Assembly: GCA_000720805.1 (NCBI GenBank)
Contig: JODI01000013.1
Span: 62,001 to 126,000 of the forward strand
Length of the DNA stretch: 64,000 nt
Source: Streptomyces violaceoruber
GTDB taxonomy: Bacteria; Actinomycetota; Actinomycetes; Streptomycetales; Streptomycetaceae
Reading direction: 5' to 3'
Positions 43,701-51,678 of the stretch are shown here, piece by piece; position 1 is the stretch's first letter; each line of letters starts with the position of its first letter. Made by a program: the position numbers and the translations under genes. The notes below the pieces were generated by a model, which was given only the letters and a program-made list of their open reading frames with translations, searched no databases and was not told where the DNA came from.

Positions 43701-44744
43701 TCAGCGCGGCGCGCTCGTGCGGATGATCAGCTCTGGCTCGAGCACGACGGTGACGTGCCGGTGCTGCTCGCCCGAGGCCACCTCGTCCATCAGCAGCCGC
43801 ATCGCTTCCTGCCCCATCGCCCGCCCGGGCAGGTCCACCGCGGTCAGGGGCACCGCCGCGGAACCGGCCGTGCGGTTGTTCTCGCACCCGACGACCGCGA
43901 CCTGGTCGGGTACCCCGACTCCCGCCACCGTGTGCAGTTCGTGGATGATGCCGTTGGCCAGCTCGTCGGCGACGACGACGAGACCGTCCGGCAGGTCGCC
44001 GGGCTTCCGCCGGGCGAGGTCCTTGCCGACCAGGTGCCCGTGCGCCGTGGTCAGTCCTGCGCTGTCGATCTCCTCCAGCGTCACGCCGGCGCCGGCTTCC
44101 TCAACCGCCGCGCGCACCCCCCTGCGCCGGTCGCGCACCGGCTGGTAGTCGTCGTGCGCGACGACGTACGCCAGCCTGGTGCGTCCGGTGTCGATGAGGT
44201 GACGCGCCGCGAGATACCCGACGTGCTCGTTGTTGACCAGCACGGAGCAGCACGTGCCCGGTTTGGGCGCGAAGTTGAGCAGCACGATCTGGCGTCCGTG
44301 CGAGCGCATCCGGGCGATGCCGGCGGTGGAGTCCTCCATCGGGGCCAGCAGCACGCCGGTGACGCGAGCCTCGTCGAAGAGATCCAGGTACTCGTCCTGG
44401 AGCCCCATGTCACACGTGGTGTTCGCGAGCAGCAGGTTGAGTCCGGCCGCGCGGGCCGCCTGCTGTGCGCCGTGCGCCATGTCGATGAACAGCGAGTTCT
44501 CGATGTCGGCCAGCACCATCCCGACGCTGTCGTTCGACCCGGACGCCAGCGACCGGGCGGCGTCATTGCGCACGAAACCCAACCGGGAGATGGCGTCGCG
44601 CACGCGCTGCGCCGTCACCGGGCTCACTTTGGCCGGATGGTTCAGCACGTTGGAAACGGTGCCGAGCGAGACGCCCGCCGCCTTCGCGACGTCCTGCATG
44701 CTCGGACCGGCGTGTCCGTTTGCTCGTGGACCTGCGGCTGCCAC
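43701..44744 (-). CDS. LacI family transcriptional regulator
   Basis: 347 residues. N-terminal helix-turn-helix MQDVAKAAGVSLGTVSNVLNHPAKVSPVTAQRVRDAISRLGFVRNDAARSL with the LacI hinge, then a periplasmic-binding-protein-like sensor domain (DSVGMVLADIENSLFIDMAHGAQQAA, and the C-terminal VPLTAVDLPGRAMGQEA). GTG at 44744 with GGAG four bases upstream; the very long N-terminal open frame contains the operator and is not coding. Three matching palindromes in the locus are its probable binding sites, including one before its own gene. Confidence 0.93.
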   Translation of the reverse strand: MAAAGPRANGHAGPSMQDVAKAAGVSLGTVSNVLNHPAKVSPVTAQRVRDAISRLGFVRNDAARSLASGSNDSVGMVLADIENSLFIDMAHGAQQAARAAGLNLLLANTTCDMGLQDEYLDLFDEARVTGVLLAPMEDSTAGIARMRSHGRQIVLLNFAPKPGTCCSVLVNNEHVGYLAARHLIDTGRTRLAYVVAHDDYQPVRDRRRGVRAAVEEAGAGVTLEEIDSAGLTTAHGHLVGKDLARRKPGDLPDGLVVVADELANGIIHELHTVAGVGVPDQVAVVGCENNRTAGSAAVPLTAVDLPGRAMGQEAMRLLMDEVASGEQHRHVTVVLEPELIIRTSAPR

Positions 44745-44832
44745 GACGCTCCTCGACTCCGGTCTCGTTCGGCCTGGACACGACGTTGACGCGGCCAGGA
44801 TGGGGTGGACAGGCGCAGGATACATGCTCCCG

Positions 44833-44846
44833 TTAAAGCGCTCCAA
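44833..44846. promoter_or_regulatory. LacI-type operator, copy 2
   Basis: TTAAAGCGCTCCAA, matching the palindrome of copy 1 at 12 of 14 positions with the GCGC core intact. Lies about 90 bp before the LacI start codon, consistent with weaker autoregulation. Confidence 0.7.
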
Positions 44847-45075
44847 TGCTTCTGCGGAGCCACACCCTCCCGGCCTGCGGGCGGGGGCACGGACACCGAG
44901 GTCACGACACTGCTTCCTGGATGCCCATGCGGGCCTCCGGATGCTCCCGAGGTCACCTGCCACCCGAAGCCCTCCGGGGAAACACCGCCAGGCGCACCCG
45001 GTTCCGCCTGCCAAATGACTGCGCGGGCCCTTGACGGGCGGCGCGGAGGGTGTCAGCCTCGCACCGCTGAATGGA

Positions 45076-45089
45076 TTGAAGCGCATCAA
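45076..45089. promoter_or_regulatory. LacI-type operator, copy 3
   Basis: TTGAAGCGCATCAA, 13 of 14 positions identical to copy 1, about 180 bp before the secreted GH93-like gene. Flanked by A and T, extending the symmetry to 16 bp (ATTGAA...TCAAT). Confidence 0.75.
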
Positions 45090-45265
45090 TCCTCGTCCCC
45101 CACCGTCCCCCGCCTTCGCCCTCCGCATCCCCACCCCTCGCATCACCCAGCGAGCGATGACGTCCCGGCGCCGCGTCCGGCCGTGGTTCGACCTGACCAG
45201 CTGCCGTTCTTCTCCCACTGCCCGTCTCACCGCCCGTCTCTCACCGTCGAGGGAGTCACCCGACC

Positions 45266-47266
45266 ATGCACAGGAACAGACGATCGTGGGCGAAGACCGC
45301 CGCCATCGGCGCGGTGGCCGCCCTGGCGCCCTTCGCGATACCGGCCATGTCCGCCCACGCGGTCACCTACAACGGCGGTGTCATGTGGCAGCCCCCGAGC
45401 GGGGCGCCCTCCTACGGCTCGCTCTACACGCACGCGATCCGGCTCCAGCACAGCACCGACTCCAACGGCACCCTGCTGGCCTCCTTCGAGCAGTACTCCG
45501 GAAACGGCATGCCGGTGTACCGCAGCACCGACTCGGGGCGCACCTGGACGCAGATCTCCACGATCCACGACCAGGTCAACTCCTGGAACAACATCCAGCT
45601 CGAACCCGTGCTGTACGAGCTTCCGCAGGCGGTCGGCTCACTTCCGGCCGGCACGATCCTCGCGGCGGGTGACTCCATCCCCACCGACAACTCCAAGACC
45701 AAGATCGACATGTACGCCAGCACCGATCACGGAGTGACCTGGAGCTTCGTCAGCTCCATCGCCACCGGCGGAGACGCCGTCGCTTCCAACGGGCACACTC
45801 CCGTGTGGGAACCGTTCTTCCTCGTGGCGAACAACAAGCTCATCGCCTACATCTCGGACCAGCGGGACCCCGCGCATGGTCAGAAGCTCGCCCACTTCAC
45901 CAGCACGGACGGTGTCAACTGGTCCTCCGAGGTTGACGACGTCACGTACCCGGCCTACGCCGCTCGGCCGGGAATGGCGATCGTCGCCCGGCTCGGCAAC
46001 GGGAAATACATCCTCACCTATGAGTACTGCGGTGCCCCCAGCGGCGGCTGCCCCGTCTACTTCAAGATCGCCGACGACCCGGAGAACTTCGGCTCGGCCA
46101 CCGGAGTACAGCTCATCACCACGGACAACAGAAAGCCGGACGGTGACCCGTACGTCACCTGGCTCCCCACCGGCGGCCCGAACGGAACAATCGTCGTGCA
46201 GGCCTACAGCGACCAGCAGCTGTACGAGAGCACCGACAACGGCGCGACCTGGGTGCGGATGTTCTCCAACACCATCCAGGGTTACAGCCGCGGCCTGCTC
46301 CCCCTCGCCGACGGCAAGAGCCTCCTGGTCACCCGCGGCGGCGCGCTCGTCACGAACGGCACGAACAAGGTGACCTACGGCATCGATGATTACGGCGGCG
46401 GCATCTCGACCGGGGCCACCTACAAGGTCCAGAACGCGCTGAGTTCCGACGTCCTGGGCGTCCCCAGCTCCACCTCAGGAGCCCAGGTCGTCCAGGCGAA
46501 CGACAACGGGACCCCCGACCACAACTGGCAGTTCCAGCTCCAGAGCAACGGCTACTACCGCGTCTACAACACCTTCAGCCAGAAGTACCTGGCCATCCCC
46601 AGCGGCTCGCTGTCCTCCGGAACGGGCGCCATCCAGTGGACGGCGACGGGCGGCGCGGAGCAGGACTGGTCGGTCCAGCCGTCACCGGCCGGCGGATACA
46701 CCGTCGTCAACCGGCGAAGCAACCTGGCACTGACCATGGCGACCGACGCGAACGGCCAGACCTCGATCAACGAGCAGGTCACCCAGGCGCCGCTGACGTC
46801 CTCGTCGAACCAGCGATGGAACCTGGTCCAGACGGCGGCTCCGGACTTCACCGCCGGACAGTTCGTCATGACCAACGTCAACAGTGGAAAGTACGCGGAG
46901 ACGGTCGGAAGCGGCGACGGAACACAGGCCGACCAGTACCGCAACGTGAACCACCCGGATCAGTACTGGACCTTCACGCAGACCGGCTCCTACTACACGA
47001 TCACGAACGCCTCCTCTGGCGACCTCCTCGACTCGGCGGGGGCCACCGCCGGCGGCAGCGCGGTCGTCCAGAAGCCGGCGTCCGGCGGAACGTCCCAGCA
47101 GTGGTCTCTGGTCGACACCGGAGCCGGCAGGTACCAGGTGGTCAACCGTGCCAGCGGACTGGCGCTGTCCGTGACCAACGCATCGACCGGCGACGGAGCC
47201 CTTCTGGACCAGGAATCCACCTCGACGGCGTCCGCACAGCGGTGGACGATCACGAAGATCAACTAG
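45266..47266 (+). CDS. Secreted sialidase-fold (GH93-like exo-arabinanase) with two ricin-type lectin domains
   Basis: 666 residues. Sec signal (AKTAAIGAVAALAPFAIPAMSAHA). Residues about 33-380 form a six-bladed sialidase-like propeller with Asp-box motifs STDSGRTW, STDHGVTW, STDGVNW and STDNGATW; gene context and GLLPLADGKSLLVTRGG fit GH93 exo-alpha-L-1,5-arabinanase better than a sialidase, and no Arg triad of sialidases was evident. Two trefoil lectin units follow (about 390-525 and 535-666) with QxW-type repeats (DHNWQFQ, EQDWSVQ, NQRWNLV, DQYWTFT, QQWSLV, AQRWTITK), likely binding plant polysaccharide. An operator of the LacI regulator lies upstream. Substrate by inference only. Confidence 0.85.
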   Translation: MHRNRRSWAKTAAIGAVAALAPFAIPAMSAHAVTYNGGVMWQPPSGAPSYGSLYTHAIRLQHSTDSNGTLLASFEQYSGNGMPVYRSTDSGRTWTQISTIHDQVNSWNNIQLEPVLYELPQAVGSLPAGTILAAGDSIPTDNSKTKIDMYASTDHGVTWSFVSSIATGGDAVASNGHTPVWEPFFLVANNKLIAYISDQRDPAHGQKLAHFTSTDGVNWSSEVDDVTYPAYAARPGMAIVARLGNGKYILTYEYCGAPSGGCPVYFKIADDPENFGSATGVQLITTDNRKPDGDPYVTWLPTGGPNGTIVVQAYSDQQLYESTDNGATWVRMFSNTIQGYSRGLLPLADGKSLLVTRGGALVTNGTNKVTYGIDDYGGGISTGATYKVQNALSSDVLGVPSSTSGAQVVQANDNGTPDHNWQFQLQSNGYYRVYNTFSQKYLAIPSGSLSSGTGAIQWTATGGAEQDWSVQPSPAGGYTVVNRRSNLALTMATDANGQTSINEQVTQAPLTSSSNQRWNLVQTAAPDFTAGQFVMTNVNSGKYAETVGSGDGTQADQYRNVNHPDQYWTFTQTGSYYTITNASSGDLLDSAGATAGGSAVVQKPASGGTSQQWSLVDTGAGRYQVVNRASGLALSVTNASTGDGALLDQESTSTASAQRWTITKIN

Positions 47267-47565
47267 TCGCGCGCTTGCACACATCGGGATGGCCGGCCAA
47301 GGCGCCTCACCGCACAAGCGCCCGCCGGCACCTCCGCCGCTCACACGAGCCGGTCGCGCGACCAGCATCCAGGCCCTCCGACCCCGGCACCGCCCATCCC
47401 CAGACGACGGGCCCGCAAGCGGGCCGTACCAGGCGGCGGACCACCACGAGCCCGGGACCGGGAGCCGAGGACCGAGAGCCGAGCACAGACCACTGACCAC
47501 TGACCACTGACCGCCGACCACGCGTTCCCACGCACCCGCACCTCAGCCACACAAAGGAATTCCGT
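47267..47565. other. Intergenic with short direct repeats
   Basis: 299 bp between two secreted glycosidase genes on the plus strand. ACCACTG is repeated three times at 47489-47509. The downstream gene has an AAAGGA site just before its start. No LacI-type palindrome was seen, so the GH43 gene may be read through from the upstream gene. Confidence 0.5.
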
Positions 47566-48996
47566 ATGACCACTCAACGCAGGGAAGGCTCACGCCCCGC
47601 GATCTGCAGACGGCGCGTCCATCCCGCCCTCGCCGCACTCCTGGCCGCCGCGCTGACCGTTCTCGGCCTGGTCACCGCCGGCCAGGCGCACGCACTCAGC
47701 GGGGACACGCGGATGCACGACCCCTCGGTCATCAAGGTGGGCAGCTGCTACTACGGCTTCTCCACCGGGTTCGAGCACGACTCGCTCAACCCGAGCGGTT
47801 CCATCACCGAACGCAGGACGTGTGACAGCACGGCGGCGACCGGCTGGACCAAAATCGGCAACGTGTGGAACTCCACGCCGTCCTGGATCACGGCCAGGCT
47901 CGGTTCCACACCGCCCAACATCTGGGCACCGGACATCAAGTACTTCAACGGCAAGTACCACCTGTACTACGCCGGTTCGCTCTGGGGCACCTCGTACGCC
48001 GTCATGGGCCTCGCCACCGCCACGAACATCGAAGGCCCCTGGACCGACCAGGGCATGGTCACGGACGTCAACTACCCGATCGACCCCAACGTCGACTGGG
48101 GGCCGGACGGCCGGCTGTACGTCTCCTGGGGTTCCTGGACCGGCTCCGGCACCTACATGCATGTCCTGGACCAGTCCACGGGCAAGCTGTCCACGACCGA
48201 CAACAACCTCTGGCACATCGCCGTCGGCATCGAGAACCCGACGATCGTCCTCAACGGCGGCTCCTACTACCTCTTCGGGTCGAAGGGCACCTGCTGCAGC
48301 GGGGTCAACAGCACCTACTACACCGTGGTCGGACGGTCGACCAGCATCACCGGCCCCTACCTCGACCAGAACGGCGTGGACATGGCCTCCGGCGGAGGGA
48401 CCCCCGTGCTCGCCGGCGCCTACCCGAAGGTGGCGGCCGGGGGTGCGGACGCCTACGACGACGGCACGTCGAAGTTCCTCGCCTACCACTACTACGACGG
48501 GAACAACAACGGGCAGGAGACGCTCGACATCCGCCAGGTCACCTTCGCCAACGGATGGCCCGTCCTTGCGCCCCCGCTGGGCTCCGCCAACAACCACCTG
48601 CTGAACCGCAACAGCGGCAAGTGCGCCGACGTCTGGTACGCCAGCACCGCCGACGGGGCAGCCGTGAACTCCGGGAACTGCAACTCCGGAACCAACCAGC
48701 AGTGGGTGCTCACCCCCGCCGGATCCAACTACCAGCTGGTCAACGTCAACAGCGGAAAATGCCTGGAAATCCCCGGCGCCTCCACCGCCGACGGCGCCGC
48801 GGCCGATCAGGCGACCTGCAACGGCGGCACACATCAGCTCTGGACGAAGAGTCCGGTCATCGGAGGCTACGTCACCTTCACCAACGCCAACAGCGGCCGA
48901 TGCCTCGAAGTCGCCGGAGCGTCGACGGCCAACGGAGCGGCCCTGGACCAGTCGACCTGCGCCTCCGGGACGAACCAACAGTGGCTGGTCGTCTGA
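47566..48996 (+). CDS. Secreted GH43 arabinan endo-1,5-alpha-L-arabinosidase with ricin-type domain
   Basis: 476 residues. Signal segment LAALLAAALTVLGLVTAGQAHA. The GH43 five-bladed propeller begins TRMHDPSVIKVG (base Asp), then PPNIWAPDIKYFNGKYHLYYAGS, PIDPNVDWGPDGRLYVSWG (pKa-modulating Asp) and GIENPTIVLNGG (acid Glu), the arrangement of endo-arabinanases. Residues about 345-476 are a CBM13 trefoil with NQQWVLT, HQLWTK and NQQWLVV. AAAGGA lies eight bases upstream of ATG. It would cut arabinan side chains of pectin outside the cell, in keeping with the neighbouring exo-enzyme and rhamnosidase. Confidence 0.92.
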   Translation: MTTQRREGSRPAICRRRVHPALAALLAAALTVLGLVTAGQAHALSGDTRMHDPSVIKVGSCYYGFSTGFEHDSLNPSGSITERRTCDSTAATGWTKIGNVWNSTPSWITARLGSTPPNIWAPDIKYFNGKYHLYYAGSLWGTSYAVMGLATATNIEGPWTDQGMVTDVNYPIDPNVDWGPDGRLYVSWGSWTGSGTYMHVLDQSTGKLSTTDNNLWHIAVGIENPTIVLNGGSYYLFGSKGTCCSGVNSTYYTVVGRSTSITGPYLDQNGVDMASGGGTPVLAGAYPKVAAGGADAYDDGTSKFLAYHYYDGNNNGQETLDIRQVTFANGWPVLAPPLGSANNHLLNRNSGKCADVWYASTADGAAVNSGNCNSGTNQQWVLTPAGSNYQLVNVNSGKCLEIPGASTADGAAADQATCNGGTHQLWTKSPVIGGYVTFTNANSGRCLEVAGASTANGAALDQSTCASGTNQQWLVV

Positions 48997-49095
48997 GACG
49001 AGTGAGCCGCCCTCGTCGGGCACCCGGACCGCTTCCCGTCGAGGGCCCCCGGCCGGCTCGGGCACCACGAGGCCTGATGATCGATTCCAAGGGGT

Positions 49096-49161
49096 TCAGT
49101 GGTCGTAGACGGTCAGTGCGCGCATGACCGGCTGTCCGCGCATGAACCTGTCTCCACTCAT
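49096..49161 (-). CDS. Possible 21-residue peptide (MSGDRF...)
   Basis: A short frame starting MSGDRFMRGQ and ending LTVYDH, with AGGGGGA four bases before the ATG. It fills the hairpin element exactly, from inside one arm to the other, and is divergent from the methyltransferase. A frame with the same first codons (MSGARF) begins at 50093 in the copy on the far side. Whether it is translated is unknown; it could be a leader peptide, a precursor peptide or a truncated gene start. Confidence 0.35.
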   Translation of the reverse strand: MSGDRFMRGQPVMRALTVYDH

Positions 49162-49183
49162 CAATCCCCCTTGGAATCGATCA
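49144..49183 (-). repeat. 40-bp inverted repeat flanking the methyltransferase gene, left copy
   Basis: Read on the minus strand it begins TGATCGATTCCAAGGGGGA and ends CAGGTTC. It matches 50071-50110 on the plus strand at 37 of 40 positions. Each copy points away from the methyltransferase gene and contains a ribosome-binding site and ATG-AGT-GGA. Confidence 0.85.
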
Positions 49184-49185
49184 TC

Positions 49186-49191
49186 TAGGCT
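49186..49191 (+). promoter_or_regulatory. Putative -10 element for leaderless methyltransferase mRNA
   Basis: TAGGCT, then six bases, then the GTG start of the methyltransferase gene. No ribosome-binding site lies in between, so a leaderless transcript starting at the GTG is likely. The hairpin arm ends immediately upstream, so the -35 region lies inside the repeat. Confidence 0.45.
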
Positions 49192-49197
49192 GGCGCG

Positions 49198-50049
49198 GTG
49201 ACTGGTGAGCGGGAGCGCGTGCAGCCGTCGGGGGTGTGGGCCACCGCGGTGGGGGTGGCCCGGGTGCGGGCGCTGGAGACCGAGCGGGAGAACGCGCTGT
49301 TCCGCGACCCACTGGCACAGGCCTTCGCCACTGCCGGCGGCTTGTGGCCCTCCTCGCCGTCGCTGCCTGATGACGAGGTCGCGCGACGCCGCCGGCTGGC
49401 CGTGTCGTTCTCCATCGTCATCAGGACGAAGTTCCTCGACGACCTGTTGCAGCAGGCCTCCGCGTCCGGGGTCCGGCAGGTCGTGCTGCTCGGCGCCGGC
49501 ATGGACAGCCGGGCCTTCCGGATGGACTGGCCCGAGGGCACCCGGCTGTTCGAGGTCGACACCGCCGCGCCACTGGACTTCAAGGCTTCGGTGCTGCGCC
49601 AGGAGCGGGCCGTCGCACGCTGCGAGCGGATCACCGTCGAGGTGGATCTGCGTGAGGACTGGCCAGGCGCGCTGGCCGCCGCAGGGCACGACCCGGCCGT
49701 GCCGACCGTGTGGATTGCCGAAGGACTGCTGATCTATCTGCCCGAGGACGCGGTGGAGCTGCTGCTGGCCCGGATCAGCGCGCTGTCGGCGGCAGGCAGC
49801 CGGATGGGGCTGACGTTGGGCTCGCGCGGCGTGATCGAGCGCTTCGGCGCGGACGCCGTGCCGGGATCGGCGGCGTCCATGTGGGTCTCGGAGATGCCGG
49901 ACGACCCGGTGGGCTGGCTGGCCGGGCACGGCTGGGAGGCCGACAGCCACACCCTGCGCGAGCGCGCTGCCGCCTACGGCCGCCCGATCAGCACCCCGCC
50001 GCAGCGCGAGGAGCGGCCCGGCGGACTGATCTCGGCGGTCCGCCGGTAG
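49198..50049 (+). CDS. SAM-dependent methyltransferase, TIGR00027/leucine-carboxyl-methyltransferase type
   Basis: 283 residues. ALETERENALFRDPLAQAFA near the N-terminus, SAM-binding VVLLGAGMDSRAFRMDWPEGTRLFEVDTAAPLDFKASVL, and VWIAEGLLIYLPEDAVELLLARI are the family signatures, known from many mycobacterial and Streptomyces methyltransferases of unknown substrate (O-methylation is usual). GTG start at 49198 with a -10-like TAGGCT six bases before. The gene is bracketed by 40-bp inverted repeats. No biosynthetic partner lies nearby. Confidence 0.9.
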   Translation: MTGERERVQPSGVWATAVGVARVRALETERENALFRDPLAQAFATAGGLWPSSPSLPDDEVARRRRLAVSFSIVIRTKFLDDLLQQASASGVRQVVLLGAGMDSRAFRMDWPEGTRLFEVDTAAPLDFKASVLRQERAVARCERITVEVDLREDWPGALAAAGHDPAVPTVWIAEGLLIYLPEDAVELLLARISALSAAGSRMGLTLGSRGVIERFGADAVPGSAASMWVSEMPDDPVGWLAGHGWEADSHTLRERAAAYGRPISTPPQREERPGGLISAVRR

Positions 50050-50070
50050 AGCGCCTCCCGGTTCCATGGG

Positions 50071-50110
50071 TGATCGATTCCCAGGGGGACTGATGAGTGG
50101 AGCCAGGTTC
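50071..50110 (+). repeat. 40-bp inverted repeat flanking the methyltransferase gene, right copy
   Basis: Begins TGATCGATTCCCAGGGGGA and ends CAGGTTC, 21 bp after the methyltransferase stop. It carries AGGGGGA, then an ATG at 50093 opening MSGARFCRRL. That frame continues to 50485 but beyond about 40 codons it is composition-driven and overlaps the next gene, so I do not call it a gene. Confidence 0.85.
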
Positions 50111-50318
50111 TGCCGTCGGCTGCGTCCCCGGGGACCGTGCGGGGCGTGTCCGGGCGGGCTGCCCCAGCTACCGCCCCGCTTGCGCACCACAGCCGGCCAC
50201 CCAAGGCTGGACGTGAAGGGTGCACCGGGCGGTCCCACGGTGCCGTCCGGCCGGCCTCAGCCACCACTCGTTCCCGAGTGTCACCTTCCTCTCAGGGGCG
50301 ACGAGGAGGTGCAGTCCC

Positions 50319-50906
50319 ATGGGCAAGGCGAGGCAGTGGCGGTGGCGGTGGCGGTGGCGGTGGCGGAGCAATCCGTTGCGCCGGCGCACGGACGTCGTCG
50401 AGGCCTGGATCGTGCTGGCCGTCTGGACGGTCATCGCGCTGGGCGGCACTCTCGTCGGCCTGGCGACGGCCCACGCGGCCGATGAGTCCTTCGCGCTGCT
50501 GCGGCGCGAGCGCCACTCGGTACCGGCCGTCCTCGCGGAGAGCACGTCCGGAGCGGTGCCGACGGGGGAAGGTACGGCATCGGGGCAGGTCCGGGCGAAA
50601 GTCCGCTGGTCCGCTTCGGACGGTGCCACCCGTACCGGCCGGGCCATGGTGGACTCCGGTCGCAGCGCCGGATCGAAGGTAGTGGTCTGGATGAACGGCC
50701 AGGGGCAGCTCACCGAAGAGCCGCCCGCCGAGGGTGCGGCGGCCGCCGAGGCGGCCCTGCTCGGCATCGGGGCCGCGCTCGCCTTCTCGGGTCTGACGTT
50801 CGCCGTCGGCCGCTTCGCACTGTGGCGCCTCGACCAGGGGCGTTACGACCAATGGAGCCGTGAGTGGGACACCGTCGGACCGCAGTGGGGGCGTAAGGGC
50901 ACATGA
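50319..50906 (+). CDS. Rv1733c-like two-helix membrane protein
   Basis: 195 residues. A basic N-terminus with a WRWRWRWRWR run, then SNPLRRRTDVVEAWIVLAVWTVIALGGTLVGLATAHA (NPLRR and helix one), an external domain with VRAKVRWSASDGATRTGRA and SAGSKVVVWMNGQGQL, and helix two (EAALLGIGAALAFSGLTFAV) followed by RYDQWSREWDTVGPQWG; this matches the Rv1733c family of actinobacterial membrane proteins. The WR run comes from five GGCGGT-type hexanucleotide repeats (50337-50368), a site prone to slippage. GAGGAGG lies eleven bases before ATG 50319. Confidence 0.88.
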   Translation: MGKARQWRWRWRWRWRSNPLRRRTDVVEAWIVLAVWTVIALGGTLVGLATAHAADESFALLRRERHSVPAVLAESTSGAVPTGEGTASGQVRAKVRWSASDGATRTGRAMVDSGRSAGSKVVVWMNGQGQLTEEPPAEGAAAAEAALLGIGAALAFSGLTFAVGRFALWRLDQGRYDQWSREWDTVGPQWGRKGT

Positions 50907-51029
50907 CGAAGCACGGGCGTTCAGAAGAAGCTCAGAACTTGCTGTGCAAAGCTGACGCGCCCCACCGGTCGGCACGGACAGACCGTGCGAGCACCGGCTC
51001 TCCACGGCCGCCTTCTGGAGGAACACCCG

Positions 51030-51566
51030 ATGAGCCTCACCGTCGTCAACGGTCTGCCGGCGCACGTCCTCTTCGTGCACTTCGTCATCGTGCTCGTTCC
51101 CCTGAGCGCACTGGCGCTCGTGGTCGGCGCGATCTGGCCGAGTGCCGCCCGTCGCATGGGCGTGGTGCTGCCGCTGATGGCCCTGGTGACGCTGGCGAGC
51201 GTGCCTCTGGCCACGCATGCCGGCGAGTGGCTGGAGGAGCACGTCGGCAGCACCGCCCTGGTGCGCAGGCACGCCGAACTCGGTGACGGGTTGCTCCCCT
51301 GGGCCGTGGGCCTGTTCCTGTTGGCGACGGCGGTCTGGTGGACGACCCGCAGGTCGGCCGCGGCGCAGGCCGCCCCCGGGGGACGGACCCGGTCCACCTC
51401 GTCCCGGTCGGCGGTGGTCGTCCGCGTCGCGGCGGCGGTGCTGTCCGTCGGGGTGGCCGCGGGTGCCGTCGTGGACGTGTACAGGATCGGCGACTCCGGG
51501 GCGAAGGCCGCCTGGCAGGGCAGCTTCTCCAAGACCGCCACGGGCGACGGAGGTGACAACGGCTGA
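51030..51566 (+). CDS. DUF2231-like four-helix membrane protein
   Basis: 178 residues. MSLTVVNGLPAHVLFVHFVIVLVPLSALALVVGAIWP, with the paired His characteristic of DUF2231, then helices VVLPLMALVTLASVPLA, LLPWAVGLFLLATAVWW and VVVRVAAAVLSVGVAAGAVVDVYRIG; GEWLEEHVG and a His in RRHAELGD lie between. The conserved His residues may bind haem or metal, as proposed for relatives. GGAGGA lies eight bases before ATG 51030. Same strand as, and 123 bp after, the Rv1733c-like gene. Confidence 0.85.
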   Translation: MSLTVVNGLPAHVLFVHFVIVLVPLSALALVVGAIWPSAARRMGVVLPLMALVTLASVPLATHAGEWLEEHVGSTALVRRHAELGDGLLPWAVGLFLLATAVWWTTRRSAAAQAAPGGRTRSTSSRSAVVVRVAAAVLSVGVAAGAVVDVYRIGDSGAKAAWQGSFSKTATGDGGDNG

Positions 51567-51678
51567 CGCGGGCAGCTCGGTAGGTGGAGCGGAGAGAGCG
51601 CGGCCGGCGGGGTCGTGTCCCGCGTAGGCCGGAGAAACCTGCTCGGCCGCGCAGAAACAGGGCGCGGAGGTCACCGGG

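Larger units (their letters stand above)
44745..45265. other. Divergent regulatory region, LacI / secreted glycosidase
   Basis: 521 bp with no supported gene. It carries two LacI-type operators (44833 and 45076), one for each side, about 240 bp apart. Confidence 0.7.
49077..49184. repeat. Hairpin element: 18-bp perfect inverted repeat around a 21-codon frame
   Basis: ATGATCGATTCCAAGGGG at 49077-49094 and its exact complement at 49167-49184, 72 bp apart. The enclosed DNA carries a tiny minus-strand frame with its own ribosome-binding site formed by the right arm (AGGGGGA). The element ends 13 bp before the methyltransferase start. Small size, perfect arms and position resemble a MITE or a regulatory hairpin; no target duplication was seen. 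Confidence 0.85.

Noticed and set aside
49077..50110. Insertion sequence carrying the methyltransferase
   Set aside because: No transposase and no target duplication at the outer ends; kept only as a hypothesis in the findings.
50093..50485. 131-codon frame starting MSGARF after the methyltransferase
   Set aside because: Only the start resembles the other copy; the rest is Pro/Arg/Gly-rich and overlaps the well-supported membrane protein gene.
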